Below, piece by piece: positions 29,943 through 38,894 of a stretch of 64,000 bases of DNA. The DNA lies in the NCBI GenBank assembly GCA_965544035.1, contig CBEULR010000001.1:124001-188000 (forward strand), read 5' to 3'. Position 1 is the first letter of the stretch; each line of letters starts with the position of its first letter. The notes beneath the pieces were generated by a model that was not told where the DNA came from, made no database searches, and saw only the letters and a list, made by a program, of their open reading frames with translations. Both the position numbers and the translations under genes were made by a program. The DNA is from CBEULR01 sp965544035. Lineage in GTDB: Bacteria; Bacillota; Desulfotomaculia; Desulfotomaculales; Desulforudaceae.

Positions 29943-31943
29943 TTAGCTTTCGGCCGCCACGGCTGTACCATCGGCGGGTTGTGCTTTTCGGGCGTTACGC
30001 CGCTTCTGCCACAGAGCGAGGATGACCATTACGAGAAGACCGCCGATGTCCGTGTAGGTTTCAGGTACCACCATACAGAGGGCAGCGAAGAAGAGAATAA
30101 CCCGCGTTATTGTACCGAGCTTGCCGAAGTACCAGCCCTGAACAGCGGAGGCCAGACCGTAAACCCCGACGAGGGCAGTGAACATGATCGGAATTACCGC
30201 GTACAGGTTGTCGCCCTGGAGAAGCATTTCCGGGCCGTAGAAGAACATGAAGGGCACGATGTAGGCGGTGATGCCCAGCCGGAATGAGGTCACACTGGTC
30301 TTCATCGGATCGGAGCCGCTGATTCCCGAAGCCGCATAGGCGGCCAGCGCGACCGGCGGTGTGATGGCCGACACACACGCAAAATAGAACACAAAGAAGT
30401 GCGCGAGCAGCGGATCGATGCCCAGGCGGATCAGTCCTGGGGCGACGACGGAGGCGGCCACGGCGTAGGCGGCCGTGGTCGGCATACCCATACCGAGGAC
30501 GATCGCGATCAGCATTGCAAAGATAAGCGCCAACAGGGTACTGGTGCCGGCGATCCCCAGAATCAGGGTCGAAAACTTGAGTCCGATGCCGGTCAGCGCG
30601 ATGACCCCCATAATGATGCCGGCGGCGGCGCACACTGCCATCAGTTGAATGGAGCCTCGGGCGCCGATTTCGAGCGCCTTGAGGGTCTTGCTGAGGCCCA
30701 TACGGGATTCCCGCGATACCCAGCTGACCAGCCAACTGGAGATGATCGCCCAGAACCCGGCCATAACCACGGAGTATCCCGTCAAGAGCAGGGTGAACAG
30801 GACCAGGACGGGTAGGAACAGGTATCCTTCACGCATTACCTTCCCAAAAGGTGGCAGCATGTGCCGGGGGAAGCCGATCAGTTTCAGCTTGATAGCCTCT
30901 ATGTCCACCATGAAATAGATCGAGGCAAAGTAGAGCAGTGCCGGGATGATACCCGCCAGCATCAGCTGACTGTACGGGATACCTGTAAGCTCCGCCATTA
31001 TGAAAACACCGGCTCCCATAATCGGAGGCATGATCTGCCCGCCGGTGGAGGCGACGGCCTCAACGGAAGCCGCAAATTTTGGCGAATAGCCGACCTTGCG
31101 CATCAGCGGGATGGTGAAACTGCCCGTGGCGACGGCGTTGCCGGCCGAGGTCCCGTTCATTGTGCCCATCAGGGCGCTTGAAAGCACAGCCACCTTGGCC
31201 GGACCGCCGCGGAGGTGACCGCTGATCGAAAACGCCCACTTGACGAAGTAACGCCCCACACCGGAAACCTGGAGAAAGGCGCTGAAGATGATAAACAGGA
31301 TGATGTACTTGGACGAGATGGCCAGCGGGACGCTGAAGATGCCGTCTAGGCTGAAGATATAGGTGATAAACCGTTCAAATGAATAGCCGCTGTGGTGAAG
31401 CACACCGGGCAGGTACGGCCCGACAAAGGCGTATGCGATGAAAACCGCGCAGAGTATCGGCAAGGCGTTGCCGCTGGCACGCCGCGTCAGCTCCAGCACA
31501 GTGATCACCACGATAACGGCCACGATCACATCATTTGTGGTCGGGATCACGCCGACCCTGAAGATTAGCAGCTTAAGGTTGGAAATGATGTACCATCCTG
31601 AGTAAAGCAGGCCGGCAACGAAGATCCAGTCGGTCCAGTGCACCTTCTCACGGGCCTTTTGCCAGCCGGGGATCAGGAGAAAGCCGAGCACCCCGATACT
31701 TACCAGGTGGCAGGTGCGATAGATCCACGGATCCATCGGGATAAACCGAAGGACGATAATGTGAAACAGGGCAGCGCATATTGCCCAAATCGCTACAACC
31801 TTCGCAATCCACCCGACTAATGGACGATGACTGCTCGTCTCTGCGGCTTCGGACTTTTCGAAATCGATACGTTTGGTGATGTCCTGCTGCGATGATTGGT
31901 TTTCCGAATCGGATGCCGACCCGTTCTTGTTCTCTTGGGCCAT
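29943..31943 (-). CDS. TRAP transporter fused permease (DctQ-DctM type, TAXI-associated)
   Basis: A 666-residue membrane protein. A charged N-terminal region of about 40 residues is followed by DctQ-like helices (residues about 45-150) fused to a DctM-like large permease. DctM landmarks are GTMNGTSAGNAVATGSFTIP, ASTGGQIMPPIMGAGVFIMA, and GMGMPTTAAYAVAASVVAPG near residue 490. Such fused permeases work with TAXI-type binding proteins, as encoded directly upstream, using an ion gradient. ATG 31943 is preceded by GGAAAGGAG. Location with fumarase, fumarate reductase and a DcuS-like sensor suggests C4-dicarboxylates; glutamate is a known alternative for TAXI systems. Confidence 0.92.
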   Translation of the reverse strand: MAQENKNGSASDSENQSSQQDITKRIDFEKSEAAETSSHRPLVGWIAKVVAIWAICAALFHIIVLRFIPMDPWIYRTCHLVSIGVLGFLLIPGWQKAREKVHWTDWIFVAGLLYSGWYIISNLKLLIFRVGVIPTTNDVIVAVIVVITVLELTRRASGNALPILCAVFIAYAFVGPYLPGVLHHSGYSFERFITYIFSLDGIFSVPLAISSKYIILFIIFSAFLQVSGVGRYFVKWAFSISGHLRGGPAKVAVLSSALMGTMNGTSAGNAVATGSFTIPLMRKVGYSPKFAASVEAVASTGGQIMPPIMGAGVFIMAELTGIPYSQLMLAGIIPALLYFASIYFMVDIEAIKLKLIGFPRHMLPPFGKVMREGYLFLPVLVLFTLLLTGYSVVMAGFWAIISSWLVSWVSRESRMGLSKTLKALEIGARGSIQLMAVCAAAGIIMGVIALTGIGLKFSTLILGIAGTSTLLALIFAMLIAIVLGMGMPTTAAYAVAASVVAPGLIRLGIDPLLAHFFVFYFACVSAITPPVALAAYAASGISGSDPMKTSVTSFRLGITAYIVPFMFFYGPEMLLQGDNLYAVIPIMFTALVGVYGLASAVQGWYFGKLGTITRVILFFAALCMVVPETYTDIGGLLVMVILALWQKRRNARKAQPADGTAVAAES

Positions 31944-31976
31944 TGCAGAGCTCCTTTCCGAGATATGAGTAAGAAG

Positions 31977-32074
31977 CTCTCACCGGCGAGCGGGGACGGT
32001 GAGAGTAAAAAGGAGATAAAAGTCACTATACATGGAATGCCCCCTTCACCCCACGATTGACGGGGGTGAAGGGG
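31977..32074 (-). other. Two hairpins between TAXI binding protein and TRAP permease genes
   Basis: A 12-base stem (CCCCTTCACCCC at 32041-32052, complement 32063-32074) and a 9-base stem (CTCTCACCG at 31977-31985, complement 31997-32005) occupy the 146-base gap. The first is followed by a short T-poor stretch, the second by TTCTTACT. They likely cause partial termination or protect the upstream mRNA so that binding protein exceeds permease. Confidence 0.55.
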
Positions 32075-32089
32075 AACCGTTGCAAACGA

Positions 32090-33118
32090 CTACTTTTCGT
32101 ACTCAGGCGGATAAACCCCGGCCGGGAGCTCAATACCGATTTCCTCATAGTACTTGATCGCACCCGGATGCACCGGCAGCCAATCGTTGAGAGCCATATT
32201 CTCAGGAATAGTCTCCGCCGCCGCCTGATGCGCGGTCAGCATCATATCGTGATGCTCAAAGACACCCTTTACGATCTCGTACACCAGGTCGTCCGGAAGA
32301 TCCTTGGAGCAGATAGCCATGTTCCACATACCGATGGTTTCGACGTCCTCTTCCAGAACGTTCGGGAATGCGGAGGCCGGAATTGTGGCCGGAGTCCAGA
32401 AGGGCCATTCGGCACAGATCTTGTCGCGGTCCTCACCGTCGATTCCCCACATCACAATGTCACGCTGGGCGGCCGTTTCCAGGACACCGGCTACAGGCAC
32501 ACCGGCGGCAAAGCTGTTGGCGTCCAACTGACCGTCAAGGTGCATGGATACCAGGTCGCTCAAGCCGGCCTGACGCGGGTTGGCATTGATCCCGAGAAAC
32601 TCGAGGAAGCGCGGGTGATAGGTACCTGCAGTACCGCCGGCCGGACCGACGCCCACGCTTTTGCCGGCCAGGTCGCGCATGCTGCTGATACCGGAATCCT
32701 TAAAGGCCCACCACATGGAGTAGGTGTTGTACATCGGGAAGATCGCCCGGACGTTAGTCATTTGGACGCCGCCGGTCCAGTCTTCCTCTCCGTGCCAGCC
32801 TTCCCAGGCCGGACCCATCGTAATCATTCCAAGGTCCAGATCACCCATGTGGACAAGCTGCATATTGTGGTTCGGCCCGCCGGTCACCTCGACGGAAGCC
32901 TCAAGGCCTGTCGCCTCCTTGATAACGCTGGACCAACCGCCGGCATAGATGTAATAGGTGCCGCCAATCGAGGCCGAGCCGATCTTCAGGGAAGCAGGCC
33001 ACCCTTTTTCATCGGTCTGACCGCTCGAATCGCCGCCACCGCCACAGCCGACAACAGCAAGACTGAATACGCCGACTAGTAGAATAGCAAGTGCTGCCAT
33101 CCAAACCTTCTTCTTCAT
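32090..33118 (-). CDS. TAXI-family TRAP transporter solute-binding lipoprotein
   Basis: A 342-residue protein with a signal peptide (MKKKVWMAALAILLVGVFSL) and lipobox VVGCGGGG, so it should be lipid-anchored outside the cell. The mature part is a TAXI receptor domain: IGSASIGGTYYIYAGGWSSV near the start, LDLGMITMGPAWEGWHG, LAGKSVGVGPAGGTAGTYHP and ISSMRDLAGK. It delivers substrate to the fused permease encoded downstream. ATG 33118 has GGGGAGG further upstream than usual (about 14 bases) with AAGG nearer. Substrate is inferred from context to be a C4-dicarboxylate. Confidence 0.93.
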   Translation of the reverse strand: MKKKVWMAALAILLVGVFSLAVVGCGGGGDSSGQTDEKGWPASLKIGSASIGGTYYIYAGGWSSVIKEATGLEASVEVTGGPNHNMQLVHMGDLDLGMITMGPAWEGWHGEEDWTGGVQMTNVRAIFPMYNTYSMWWAFKDSGISSMRDLAGKSVGVGPAGGTAGTYHPRFLEFLGINANPRQAGLSDLVSMHLDGQLDANSFAAGVPVAGVLETAAQRDIVMWGIDGEDRDKICAEWPFWTPATIPASAFPNVLEEDVETIGMWNMAICSKDLPDDLVYEIVKGVFEHHDMMLTAHQAAAETIPENMALNDWLPVHPGAIKYYEEIGIELPAGVYPPEYEK

Positions 33119-33446
33119 TTCTTAAACCTTAACCTCCCCAATCAAATTTATCTTTGTTCTTGACCGCACACCTTCCAGAGATTCCGGTTTCCACCCCCTT
33201 TTGACGGCTGAGCCGACCAACCGACAACGTGCACTCTCCTTCCCCATATGCTTCAAGCCATATGGCAAAAAAAACAACAGTGGCCACAGCCACAATCACT
33301 AATAAGGGCAAAACTGCGAATTTGGTCGTCATAATTGGCATACTGCTTGTATTTTGTATGCACAAATAACAGATTAATGCCCCTACTTTCAGAAAATTGT
33401 AAATAACCATGCCGGTTTACACAACGTTTAGGTGATTAAGGTCGTT
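33119..33446. other. Regulatory gap upstream of the TAXI transporter operon
   Basis: 328 bases with no supported gene. Two inverted repeats stand out: CCATATG...CATATGG (33244-33250, 33259-33265, 8-base spacer) and GCATAC...GTATGC (33338-33343, 33356-33361, 12-base spacer). They are candidate operators for the DcuR-like regulator encoded next door. A reading frame at 33129-33410 could encode one membrane helix but has no ribosome site. Confidence 0.45.
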
Positions 33447-34133
33447 TTAATCTTTTTGGTCACGCGGCCGATAGCGGTTTACCGGACGTCCAACCGAACC
33501 ATACTGCAACTCAAGCACGGCCTTGCCTGATTTCTCAAGGTATTCCAGATAGCGCCGCGCGGTAACCCGGGCCAATCCCACCCCCGCAGCGACATCTTCC
33601 GCAGATAGGGGCCGGTTCTGCTGAATGAGATAAAGCATTACCTGACGCAGAGTGAGCTCATGAAGTCCCTTGGGTAGTCGCCCCTCCCTGTCGTCGGCCG
33701 GTTTGCCCAGGGTCAGGCGGTCCAGTGTTTCCTGGTCGAAGGATGACCGCCGCTTCAGGCTCTTCCGAAGAGTCTGATACGAATTGAGGGCCGATACAAG
33801 TCGGGCGAGCTTAAACGGTTTGATTATGTAATCGATGGCGCCAAACCTAAAGACATCCTGAATTGTAGCCGTGTCTTGGGCGGCCGTAATGAGAATCACA
33901 TCGGTAGGCACATTCCAGCGGCGGATTCTCCGTAGCACGTCGACGCCGCTCAGGTCGGGCAGGTAGACATCGAGCAGCGTCAGGTCGGGCTTCAGTTCCT
34001 TGACCGTTTCAACTGCCTGTATGCCCGTTGTAACGATGTCAATGACCGTAAAGCCGGGCACCGATTCTACGAAACGCTTATTGACGTCTGCCACCATGGG
34101 ATCATCTTCTACGATAAGGACAGTGATGCTCAT
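33447..34133 (-). CDS. DcuR/CitB-family response regulator
   Basis: A 228-residue regulator. Residues 1-120 form a receiver domain: VLIVEDDPMVADVNKRFVES, phosphoacceptor Asp in LTLLDVYLPDLSGVDVL, and the conserved Lys in YIIKPFKLARLVSAL. The C-terminal part is a helix-turn-helix of the CitB/DcuR kind (LSAEDVAAGVGLARVTARRY, then LEYLEKSGKAVLELQYG). It starts three bases after the kinase stop, so the pair is cotranscribed. It probably activates the adjacent TAXI-fumarase-fumarate reductase operon, which lies immediately downstream on the same strand. Confidence 0.92.
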   Translation of the reverse strand: MSITVLIVEDDPMVADVNKRFVESVPGFTVIDIVTTGIQAVETVKELKPDLTLLDVYLPDLSGVDVLRRIRRWNVPTDVILITAAQDTATIQDVFRFGAIDYIIKPFKLARLVSALNSYQTLRKSLKRRSSFDQETLDRLTLGKPADDREGRLPKGLHELTLRQVMLYLIQQNRPLSAEDVAAGVGLARVTARRYLEYLEKSGKAVLELQYGSVGRPVNRYRPRDQKD

Positions 34134-34136
34134 CTT

Positions 34137-35723
34137 TCATTCACCATTCGTTGGAATCTCAATCGCGAACTCGGTAAGCCCCTCTGGGAAGTCTATACTG
34201 ATTCGGCCTCCGGCAAGCTCCACGTACTGTTTAACCAGAGACAAGCCTAGGCCGTGGTTCTCCGCTCGTTTGGTAGTGAACCCCGGAACAAATATTTTGT
34301 CGCGTATGTGTTCCGGCAAACCCGGGCCGCTGTCGCGGACAATGATGCGCAGCCGGTTCTCCTGCTCCAATATGGCGAAATACACTTTGCGGTTCTCCGG
34401 CGGCAGCTCCTGCACGGCTTCAAACGCGTTCTCCAACAGGTTGCCGATGATAATCACCAGGCAGCTGGCGTCGATACAGGACGGGAGTCGTGTAAGGCGA
34501 CTGGCGCGGTCAATGGCCAGGTCGATTTTCAGTTCTTTGGCGCGGCTGTGTTTGCCCAGGATGATTCCAGCGACGCCGTAGTCCCGAATATGCGTGGTCA
34601 GAAACGTGCTGATCTCATTCTGGTCGGCGGTCTCGGTAAAAATGTAGTCCAGCGCTTCCTGATAGTGCTCCAACTGGATCAACCCGGCAATGGTATGCAG
34701 GGTGTTCCGGTACTCGTGGTTTCGTACCCGCAACGCCTCAATGAAGCGTTTAACGCCGGTCAATTCTTCCGCCAGGAGCCGGATCTCGGTCTTGTCCTTG
34801 AGGGTGACTACGGTGCCCACAATGCGGCCGCGGGCGTATACCGGAAGCAGGTTTAGAACGAGTACCACGTTGTTGACGACCACTTCCTGGTTTCGCACGG
34901 CACGACCATCGGTTACGACGGGCAACAGACCGCTGTCCGGCAGCACATCCTCTATGGGGCGACCCAGAATTTCGGGACCGGTTCCCGTGAGGTCCATAGC
35001 CGCCCGATTGATCAGGGTAACTCTCAAATGGTCGTCGGTCGCGATGATCCCGTCTGCAATCGACTCGAGGATGGCGTTTCGTTCTTCAACCAGTCGGGCG
35101 ATTTCGTCCGGTTCAAGATTGAACATCTCCCGTTTGATTACCCGGGCCAGGAATACCGACCCGACAAGACCGACAAACAGCCCCAGACTGAGGGCGAGAT
35201 ATAGCTGAGTCCGAATACTCTGGATGACCGAAGTCACGGTCGGGGTCAGTATACCGACCACAACCGCTCCGATTTGGGCTTCGCCCTCATCGGTCGTAAT
35301 GGGCACAAACGCACGAATGGAGGGGCCCAGCACGCCTTCGGCCGCTGAAAGGTACTCCTCACCGCGGCTTACGGCGGGATAATAGTCATCTCCGGAAAAC
35401 TTTTCCCCGATGTATTCCTCGAGCGGGTGTGAATATCGAATCCCTGAGGCGTCAAGGATCACAATGTAGGCTACCCCGGTCGCCGTGCGTATCCTTTCGG
35501 CCAAAGGCTGGATCACCCGGTCTCCTCCATCGCGTCCGACGTTCTCCCGAATTTCCTCCATCTGGGCGAGCGTCCGGCCGATCGCCAGGGCACGCATACC
35601 GATCTCGTTTTCAATACGGGCCGTGATTTGCTCAATGACAAGTCCGCCGCCGACAATTACGGCGAACAATACCGAGCCGAACGACAGCAGGGCGATCTTT
35701 GTGTTCAATCTGAGTTTTATCAT
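34137..35723 (-). CDS. DcuS/CitA-family sensor histidine kinase
   Basis: A 528-residue membrane kinase. Helix one (about residues 10-30), an extracytoplasmic PAS-like domain (about 35-170), helix two (about 175-198), a cytoplasmic PAS domain (about 215-320), then the kinase core. The sensor domain carries GIRYSHPLEEYIGEKFSGDD and IRAFVPI, closely matching the C4-dicarboxylate-binding residues (RYSHP, and Arg in the second motif) of DcuS. The phospho-His is in RNHEYRNTLHTIAGLIQLEH. The ATPase shows NLLENAFEAV, DSGPGLPEHI and ENHGLGLSLVKQYV. Predicted signal: fumarate, malate, succinate or a similar diacid. Confidence 0.92.
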   Translation of the reverse strand: MIKLRLNTKIALLSFGSVLFAVIVGGGLVIEQITARIENEIGMRALAIGRTLAQMEEIRENVGRDGGDRVIQPLAERIRTATGVAYIVILDASGIRYSHPLEEYIGEKFSGDDYYPAVSRGEEYLSAAEGVLGPSIRAFVPITTDEGEAQIGAVVVGILTPTVTSVIQSIRTQLYLALSLGLFVGLVGSVFLARVIKREMFNLEPDEIARLVEERNAILESIADGIIATDDHLRVTLINRAAMDLTGTGPEILGRPIEDVLPDSGLLPVVTDGRAVRNQEVVVNNVVLVLNLLPVYARGRIVGTVVTLKDKTEIRLLAEELTGVKRFIEALRVRNHEYRNTLHTIAGLIQLEHYQEALDYIFTETADQNEISTFLTTHIRDYGVAGIILGKHSRAKELKIDLAIDRASRLTRLPSCIDASCLVIIIGNLLENAFEAVQELPPENRKVYFAILEQENRLRIIVRDSGPGLPEHIRDKIFVPGFTTKRAENHGLGLSLVKQYVELAGGRISIDFPEGLTEFAIEIPTNGE

Positions 35724-35926
35724 TAAGGCACCTATGCAGCAACACAGCCGTTTAAATGACTAATTGGACAACTCCGGAAATCATCCTGCCGCAATGTAGT
35801 GGAATTATCTAGCATTATACCAGTGCATCGGCTGGAGATACATAATCTTCAAGGATGGTTTTCGTCCCGTGAGCAAATTCTAAATGGTGAATACAAAACC
35901 AGAAAACTAAGGAGGTTTTGAGTGGC

Positions 35927-36244
35927 ATGTATGTTGCTCAGGGAAGAAACTATCTGGATCAGCGTGTCGATGTAATCCCTTCACCCAGCCTTAAAGATCG
36001 CCACGCGACGGTGATGTACGACGGAATTCTTAAACACTCCGGCGCGGACAGGGTGTTCATTCATTATGGATTTGACGGTTGGAACAACACCTGCACGGAA
36101 GAGATGCGCCGCGAGCCCGACGGGAACTTTAGCTGTTCCATTCAGATGCGGGGAACCAGCGAGTGCAACTTCTGCTTCAAAGACAGCGCAAACAACTGGG
36201 ACACCAATAACGGCTGGAACTGGTCGACGGATATCCGTTACTAG
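35927..36244 (+). CDS. Single-domain carbohydrate-binding-module protein (CBM25/CBM53-like)
   Basis: A 105-residue protein with no signal peptide, starting at ATG 35927 (GGAGG 11 bases upstream; a TTG upstream is too close). The core MYDGILKHSGADRVFIHYGF, then DGWNN and later CFKDSANNWDTNNGWNW, matches starch-binding CBM25/CBM53 modules, with aromatic residues for glycan stacking. It stands alone without an attached hydrolase. Binding to intracellular storage polysaccharide or to a partner enzyme is a guess. A clear terminator follows at 36271-36299, so the gene is monocistronic. Confidence 0.78.
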   Translation: MYVAQGRNYLDQRVDVIPSPSLKDRHATVMYDGILKHSGADRVFIHYGFDGWNNTCTEEMRREPDGNFSCSIQMRGTSECNFCFKDSANNWDTNNGWNWSTDIRY

Positions 36245-36270
36245 CGGCAACCGTTCTATTGAGCGCTCCT

Positions 36271-36299
36271 ACGGGGAAGATGTCTTCCCCGTTTGCTTT
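36271..36299 (+). terminator. Intrinsic terminator of the CBM-like gene
   Basis: ACGGGGAAGA (36271-36280) and TCTTCCCCGT (36283-36292) form a 10-base stem with a two-base spacer, followed by TTGCTTTTTG on the plus strand. Confidence 0.8.
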
Positions 36300-36362
36300 T
36301 TGCGCAGATGATCCCCCTCTGGTAACATGAGATCAAACAGCATTCCTTTACAGGGGGCGGAC

Positions 36363-37028
36363 ATGCGACGGGGAAATCCCTTCAGTAGACAAGCAGCCAA
36401 CGATGCGCGAAAACGGGTTGATGATCTGCGAAAAAGGTATCCAGGTCTGGACAGACACCGGCTTGCTGAGCGGTTGATCAACGATAAGGCCAGACTTTGC
36501 GCACTTTGCGGCGCACTTACGGCCATACCGGCCATTATGCCGGGCATCGGCACCCTCGTAGCCATCGCGTCCGGGCTGGTTGTGGATATCACCGTCTTGG
36601 GTTATCTGTTGTCAAGACTGGTGTTGGAACTGTCCACCCTGTTTGATCACGATCCGTTGTCCCCGCGCGTGCAGCAGGAAGCGATACGCATTTTCGGACT
36701 TGCCGCCGGAGTTCAGTCGGCCGGGAAACACGCGGCCAAGACGGCGGCGGATGTACTGGCCCGCCAGGCGGCCGCCGGCGGGATGAGCCGGCCCCTGTTC
36801 CTGATGGGACTGCGTGCCAGCCAGCGTTCGGTTGTCGCCCGAATATTGCCGCTGGCCGGTGTCGGATTGGCCGCACTGGTTACCTACCTATTCGCCCGCG
36901 GCATGGGCCGGCGCATGCTTGCCCACTATGAACGGACGGCAACCGATGATTGGAGTGGACGTACTCTTGACGTGGACTACCGGGTTAGTACGGGCGCACC
37001 CGGACACGGTCGGGACACAGTAATTTAA
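36363..37028 (+). CDS. Hypothetical membrane-associated protein, 221 aa
   Basis: Not recognised with confidence. A basic N-terminus (MRRGNPFSRQAANDARKRVD, then DLRKRYPGLDRHRLAERLI) leads to a long hydrophobic stretch near residues 50-85 (LTAIPAIMPGIGTLVAIASG, then LVVDITVLGYLLSRLVLEL) that could cross the membrane. A second hydrophobic stretch lies near residues 165-190. The layout vaguely recalls EcsC or DUF697 proteins. ATG 36363 has AGGGGGCGG just upstream. Its last 44 bases overlap the 3' end of the convergent rhomboid gene. Confidence 0.65.
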   Translation: MRRGNPFSRQAANDARKRVDDLRKRYPGLDRHRLAERLINDKARLCALCGALTAIPAIMPGIGTLVAIASGLVVDITVLGYLLSRLVLELSTLFDHDPLSPRVQQEAIRIFGLAAGVQSAGKHAAKTAADVLARQAAAGGMSRPLFLMGLRASQRSVVARILPLAGVGLAALVTYLFARGMGRRMLAHYERTATDDWSGRTLDVDYRVSTGAPGHGRDTVI

Positions 37029-37668
37029 CCAGTATCATACCTGCTACAAAGCCTCCGACATGAGCCCACCAGGCGACTGTAGCCGCGCCTCCGGCCAATG
37101 CCGCTAAGCCGTTTACAAGCTGCAGACCGAACCAAATCAGCAGAAAAACTACGGCCGGAAGCTCCACGAAAGTGATGACAAAAAGAAGCGGCAGCAGGGT
37201 CAGTACGCGGGAACGCGAGAAGTTCAGAAAATAGGCGCCGAGAACTCCGGCTACCGCACCGCTGGCGCCGATTGTCGGCACCAGCGAAGCGGCGTTGGTA
37301 ATAATATGGGCGAAACCGCCCGCAAGACCCACCAGCAGGTAAAACAGGAGGAAACGTGCCCGGCCCATAACGTCTTCCACATTATCGCCGAAAACCCATA
37401 GAAACCACATGTTGCTCAAAATGTGCAGCCACCCGCCGTGGATAAACATGGAACTGAACATTGGTATCCATGTACCGATGGCAAACGGCGCCTCCGCGAA
37501 TGCTTGAACTTGCAGAGCCGGTACAATACCGAAATGTTCGACGAAAGCCGTCGTTTGACCGCCCGTAAGCGTGAGCTGAAAAACAAACACAAGCACGTTA
37601 ACGGCGATGATGGAAACGGTCACAATTGGAAAGTACCGGGAGCGGATGGTGTCCCGAATGGGAATCAC
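36985..37668 (-). CDS. Rhomboid-family intramembrane serine protease
   Basis: A 227-residue membrane protein with six or seven helices. The catalytic serine is in GASGAVAGVLGAYF near residue 135 and the catalytic histidine in WWAHVGGFVAGMIL near residue 205. The HGGWLHILSNMWFLWVFGDN segment carries the conserved His/Asn of the family. Rhomboids cleave membrane proteins within the bilayer; the substrate is unknown. It is convergent with, and overlaps, the plus-strand gene ending at 37028. Confidence 0.92.
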   Translation of the reverse strand: MIPIRDTIRSRYFPIVTVSIIAVNVLVFVFQLTLTGGQTTAFVEHFGIVPALQVQAFAEAPFAIGTWIPMFSSMFIHGGWLHILSNMWFLWVFGDNVEDVMGRARFLLFYLLVGLAGGFAHIITNAASLVPTIGASGAVAGVLGAYFLNFSRSRVLTLLPLLFVITFVELPAVVFLLIWFGLQLVNGLAALAGGAATVAWWAHVGGFVAGMILVKLLCPDRVRVRPY

Positions 37669-37709
37669 TTCGCAGTCCCCCTAATCACGCCTCGTTCGGT
37701 CGTCGCGCG

Positions 37710-38864
37710 TTACTCGTTGCCAAGGTCCTGTTCCAAAATGCTTGCCAGATCATCCTGCGTGGCTTTCCTGATGTTTGCCGACAGAGAACTGCTCTTCATT
37801 GCAGCGCCGACAATCTCTATTATGTCCTCGCGCTTCAGGCCCAACTCGCCCAGTTTGGCGGGGAGCCCCAGCCTTTCCACCAGTTTGCGGACATAGATAA
37901 CGAACTTCCTTGCCGCTTCTTCGGCATCCGACGTGCGGTGGGCGATTCCGGTGCGGTAACCCAGCTCGGCGTACGCATCGACAGCCAGCGGGAAGTTAAA
38001 ATCCATCACCTTCGGCAAGAGCATGCCGCAGACGAGACCGTGCGGCAGTCCGTAGCGGCTTCCGATCGGGTGGGCGAGCGCGTGTACGGCACCGGTGCCG
38101 GCCGAGTTGATCGCCATGCCCGCCATCATGGCCGCCAAGGCCATCTTTTCACGTGCGTCTTTCTTGCCGCCATAGGAATATGCCGTATATATGTTCTGGA
38201 CGATTAGGCGGACCGATTCGGCGGCCAGCGCCGATGCCGGCGGCAGTGCCCAGCGGGAACTGTAAGCTTCGATGGCGTGGGTCAGGGCGTCCAGACCGGT
38301 GTATGCTGTTAGCGTACCCGGCATTGACATCGTTAGAATCGGATCGACGATGGCTGTTCTTGCCATCCAGTAATCATTGCGCAAGCTGGCCTTCTTCCCG
38401 GCTTCCGGATCAATGAGTACGGCATTGCGGGTTACCTCCGAACCGCTTCCGGCCGTCGTCGGCAGTGCTACCCAGGGTATGGGCGGAATATCTGGGTCCT
38501 TTCCGCGCAAGTACTCGGCTGTCGGTTCTGCAGCGTGATAGAGACCGGCGATCGCCTTTGCGGTGTCGAGCACGCTTCCGCCTCCGATGCCCAGAATGAA
38601 TTCCGTGCCGTGCTCACGTGCGATGCGCCGTCCTTCATCCACCATTGTAGTGGTGGGTTCGCTTCCCACCTCGAAAAAGGCCAGGTCAAGGTCTGACGAT
38701 TTAAGAGGGATCAGAACGCGGTCCCTGTTTTCCGGAAATCGGAGTGTGCTTCGTCCCGAAACCAGAAGAACACGCTTGCCGAAACGCGAGATTTCCTGGA
38801 CAAGACGATAAGTGGATCCGGGGCCGAAGAGGATGCGTTCCGGGGTCAAGAGATCAAACAGCAT
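37710..38864 (-). CDS. Iron-containing alcohol dehydrogenase (group III)
   Basis: A 384-residue cytoplasmic oxidoreductase. The nucleotide-binding loop is ILGIGGGSVLDTAKAIAGLY, preceded by VGSEPTTTMVDEGR. Substrate and metal regions are PTTAGSGSEVTRNAVLID, then GLDALTHAIEAYSSRWALPP, and the histidine cluster AVHALAHPIGSRYGLPHG, which with an upstream Asp binds iron. Length is standard. Likely reactions are NAD(P)-dependent alcohol/aldehyde interconversion (ethanol, butanol, diols); the physiological substrate cannot be named. The next gene on the strand upstream is a nitroreductase, 30 bases away, so both may be cotranscribed. Confidence 0.92.
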   Translation of the reverse strand: MLFDLLTPERILFGPGSTYRLVQEISRFGKRVLLVSGRSTLRFPENRDRVLIPLKSSDLDLAFFEVGSEPTTTMVDEGRRIAREHGTEFILGIGGGSVLDTAKAIAGLYHAAEPTAEYLRGKDPDIPPIPWVALPTTAGSGSEVTRNAVLIDPEAGKKASLRNDYWMARTAIVDPILTMSMPGTLTAYTGLDALTHAIEAYSSRWALPPASALAAESVRLIVQNIYTAYSYGGKKDAREKMALAAMMAGMAINSAGTGAVHALAHPIGSRYGLPHGLVCGMLLPKVMDFNFPLAVDAYAELGYRTGIAHRTSDAEEAARKFVIYVRKLVERLGLPAKLGELGLKREDIIEIVGAAMKSSSLSANIRKATQDDLASILEQDLGNE

Positions 38865-38894
38865 GGGAAAACCTCCAGATCGACAGTGTTTGTC

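Noticed and set aside
32057..33079. 340-codon plus-strand frame antisense to the TAXI gene
   Set aside because: Shadow frame of a GC-rich gene; the minus-strand protein has a signal peptide and full family match.
33129..33410. 93-codon minus-strand frame with one hydrophobic segment upstream of the TAXI gene
   Set aside because: No ribosome binding site at any start, unusual composition, and it covers candidate operators; more likely regulatory DNA.
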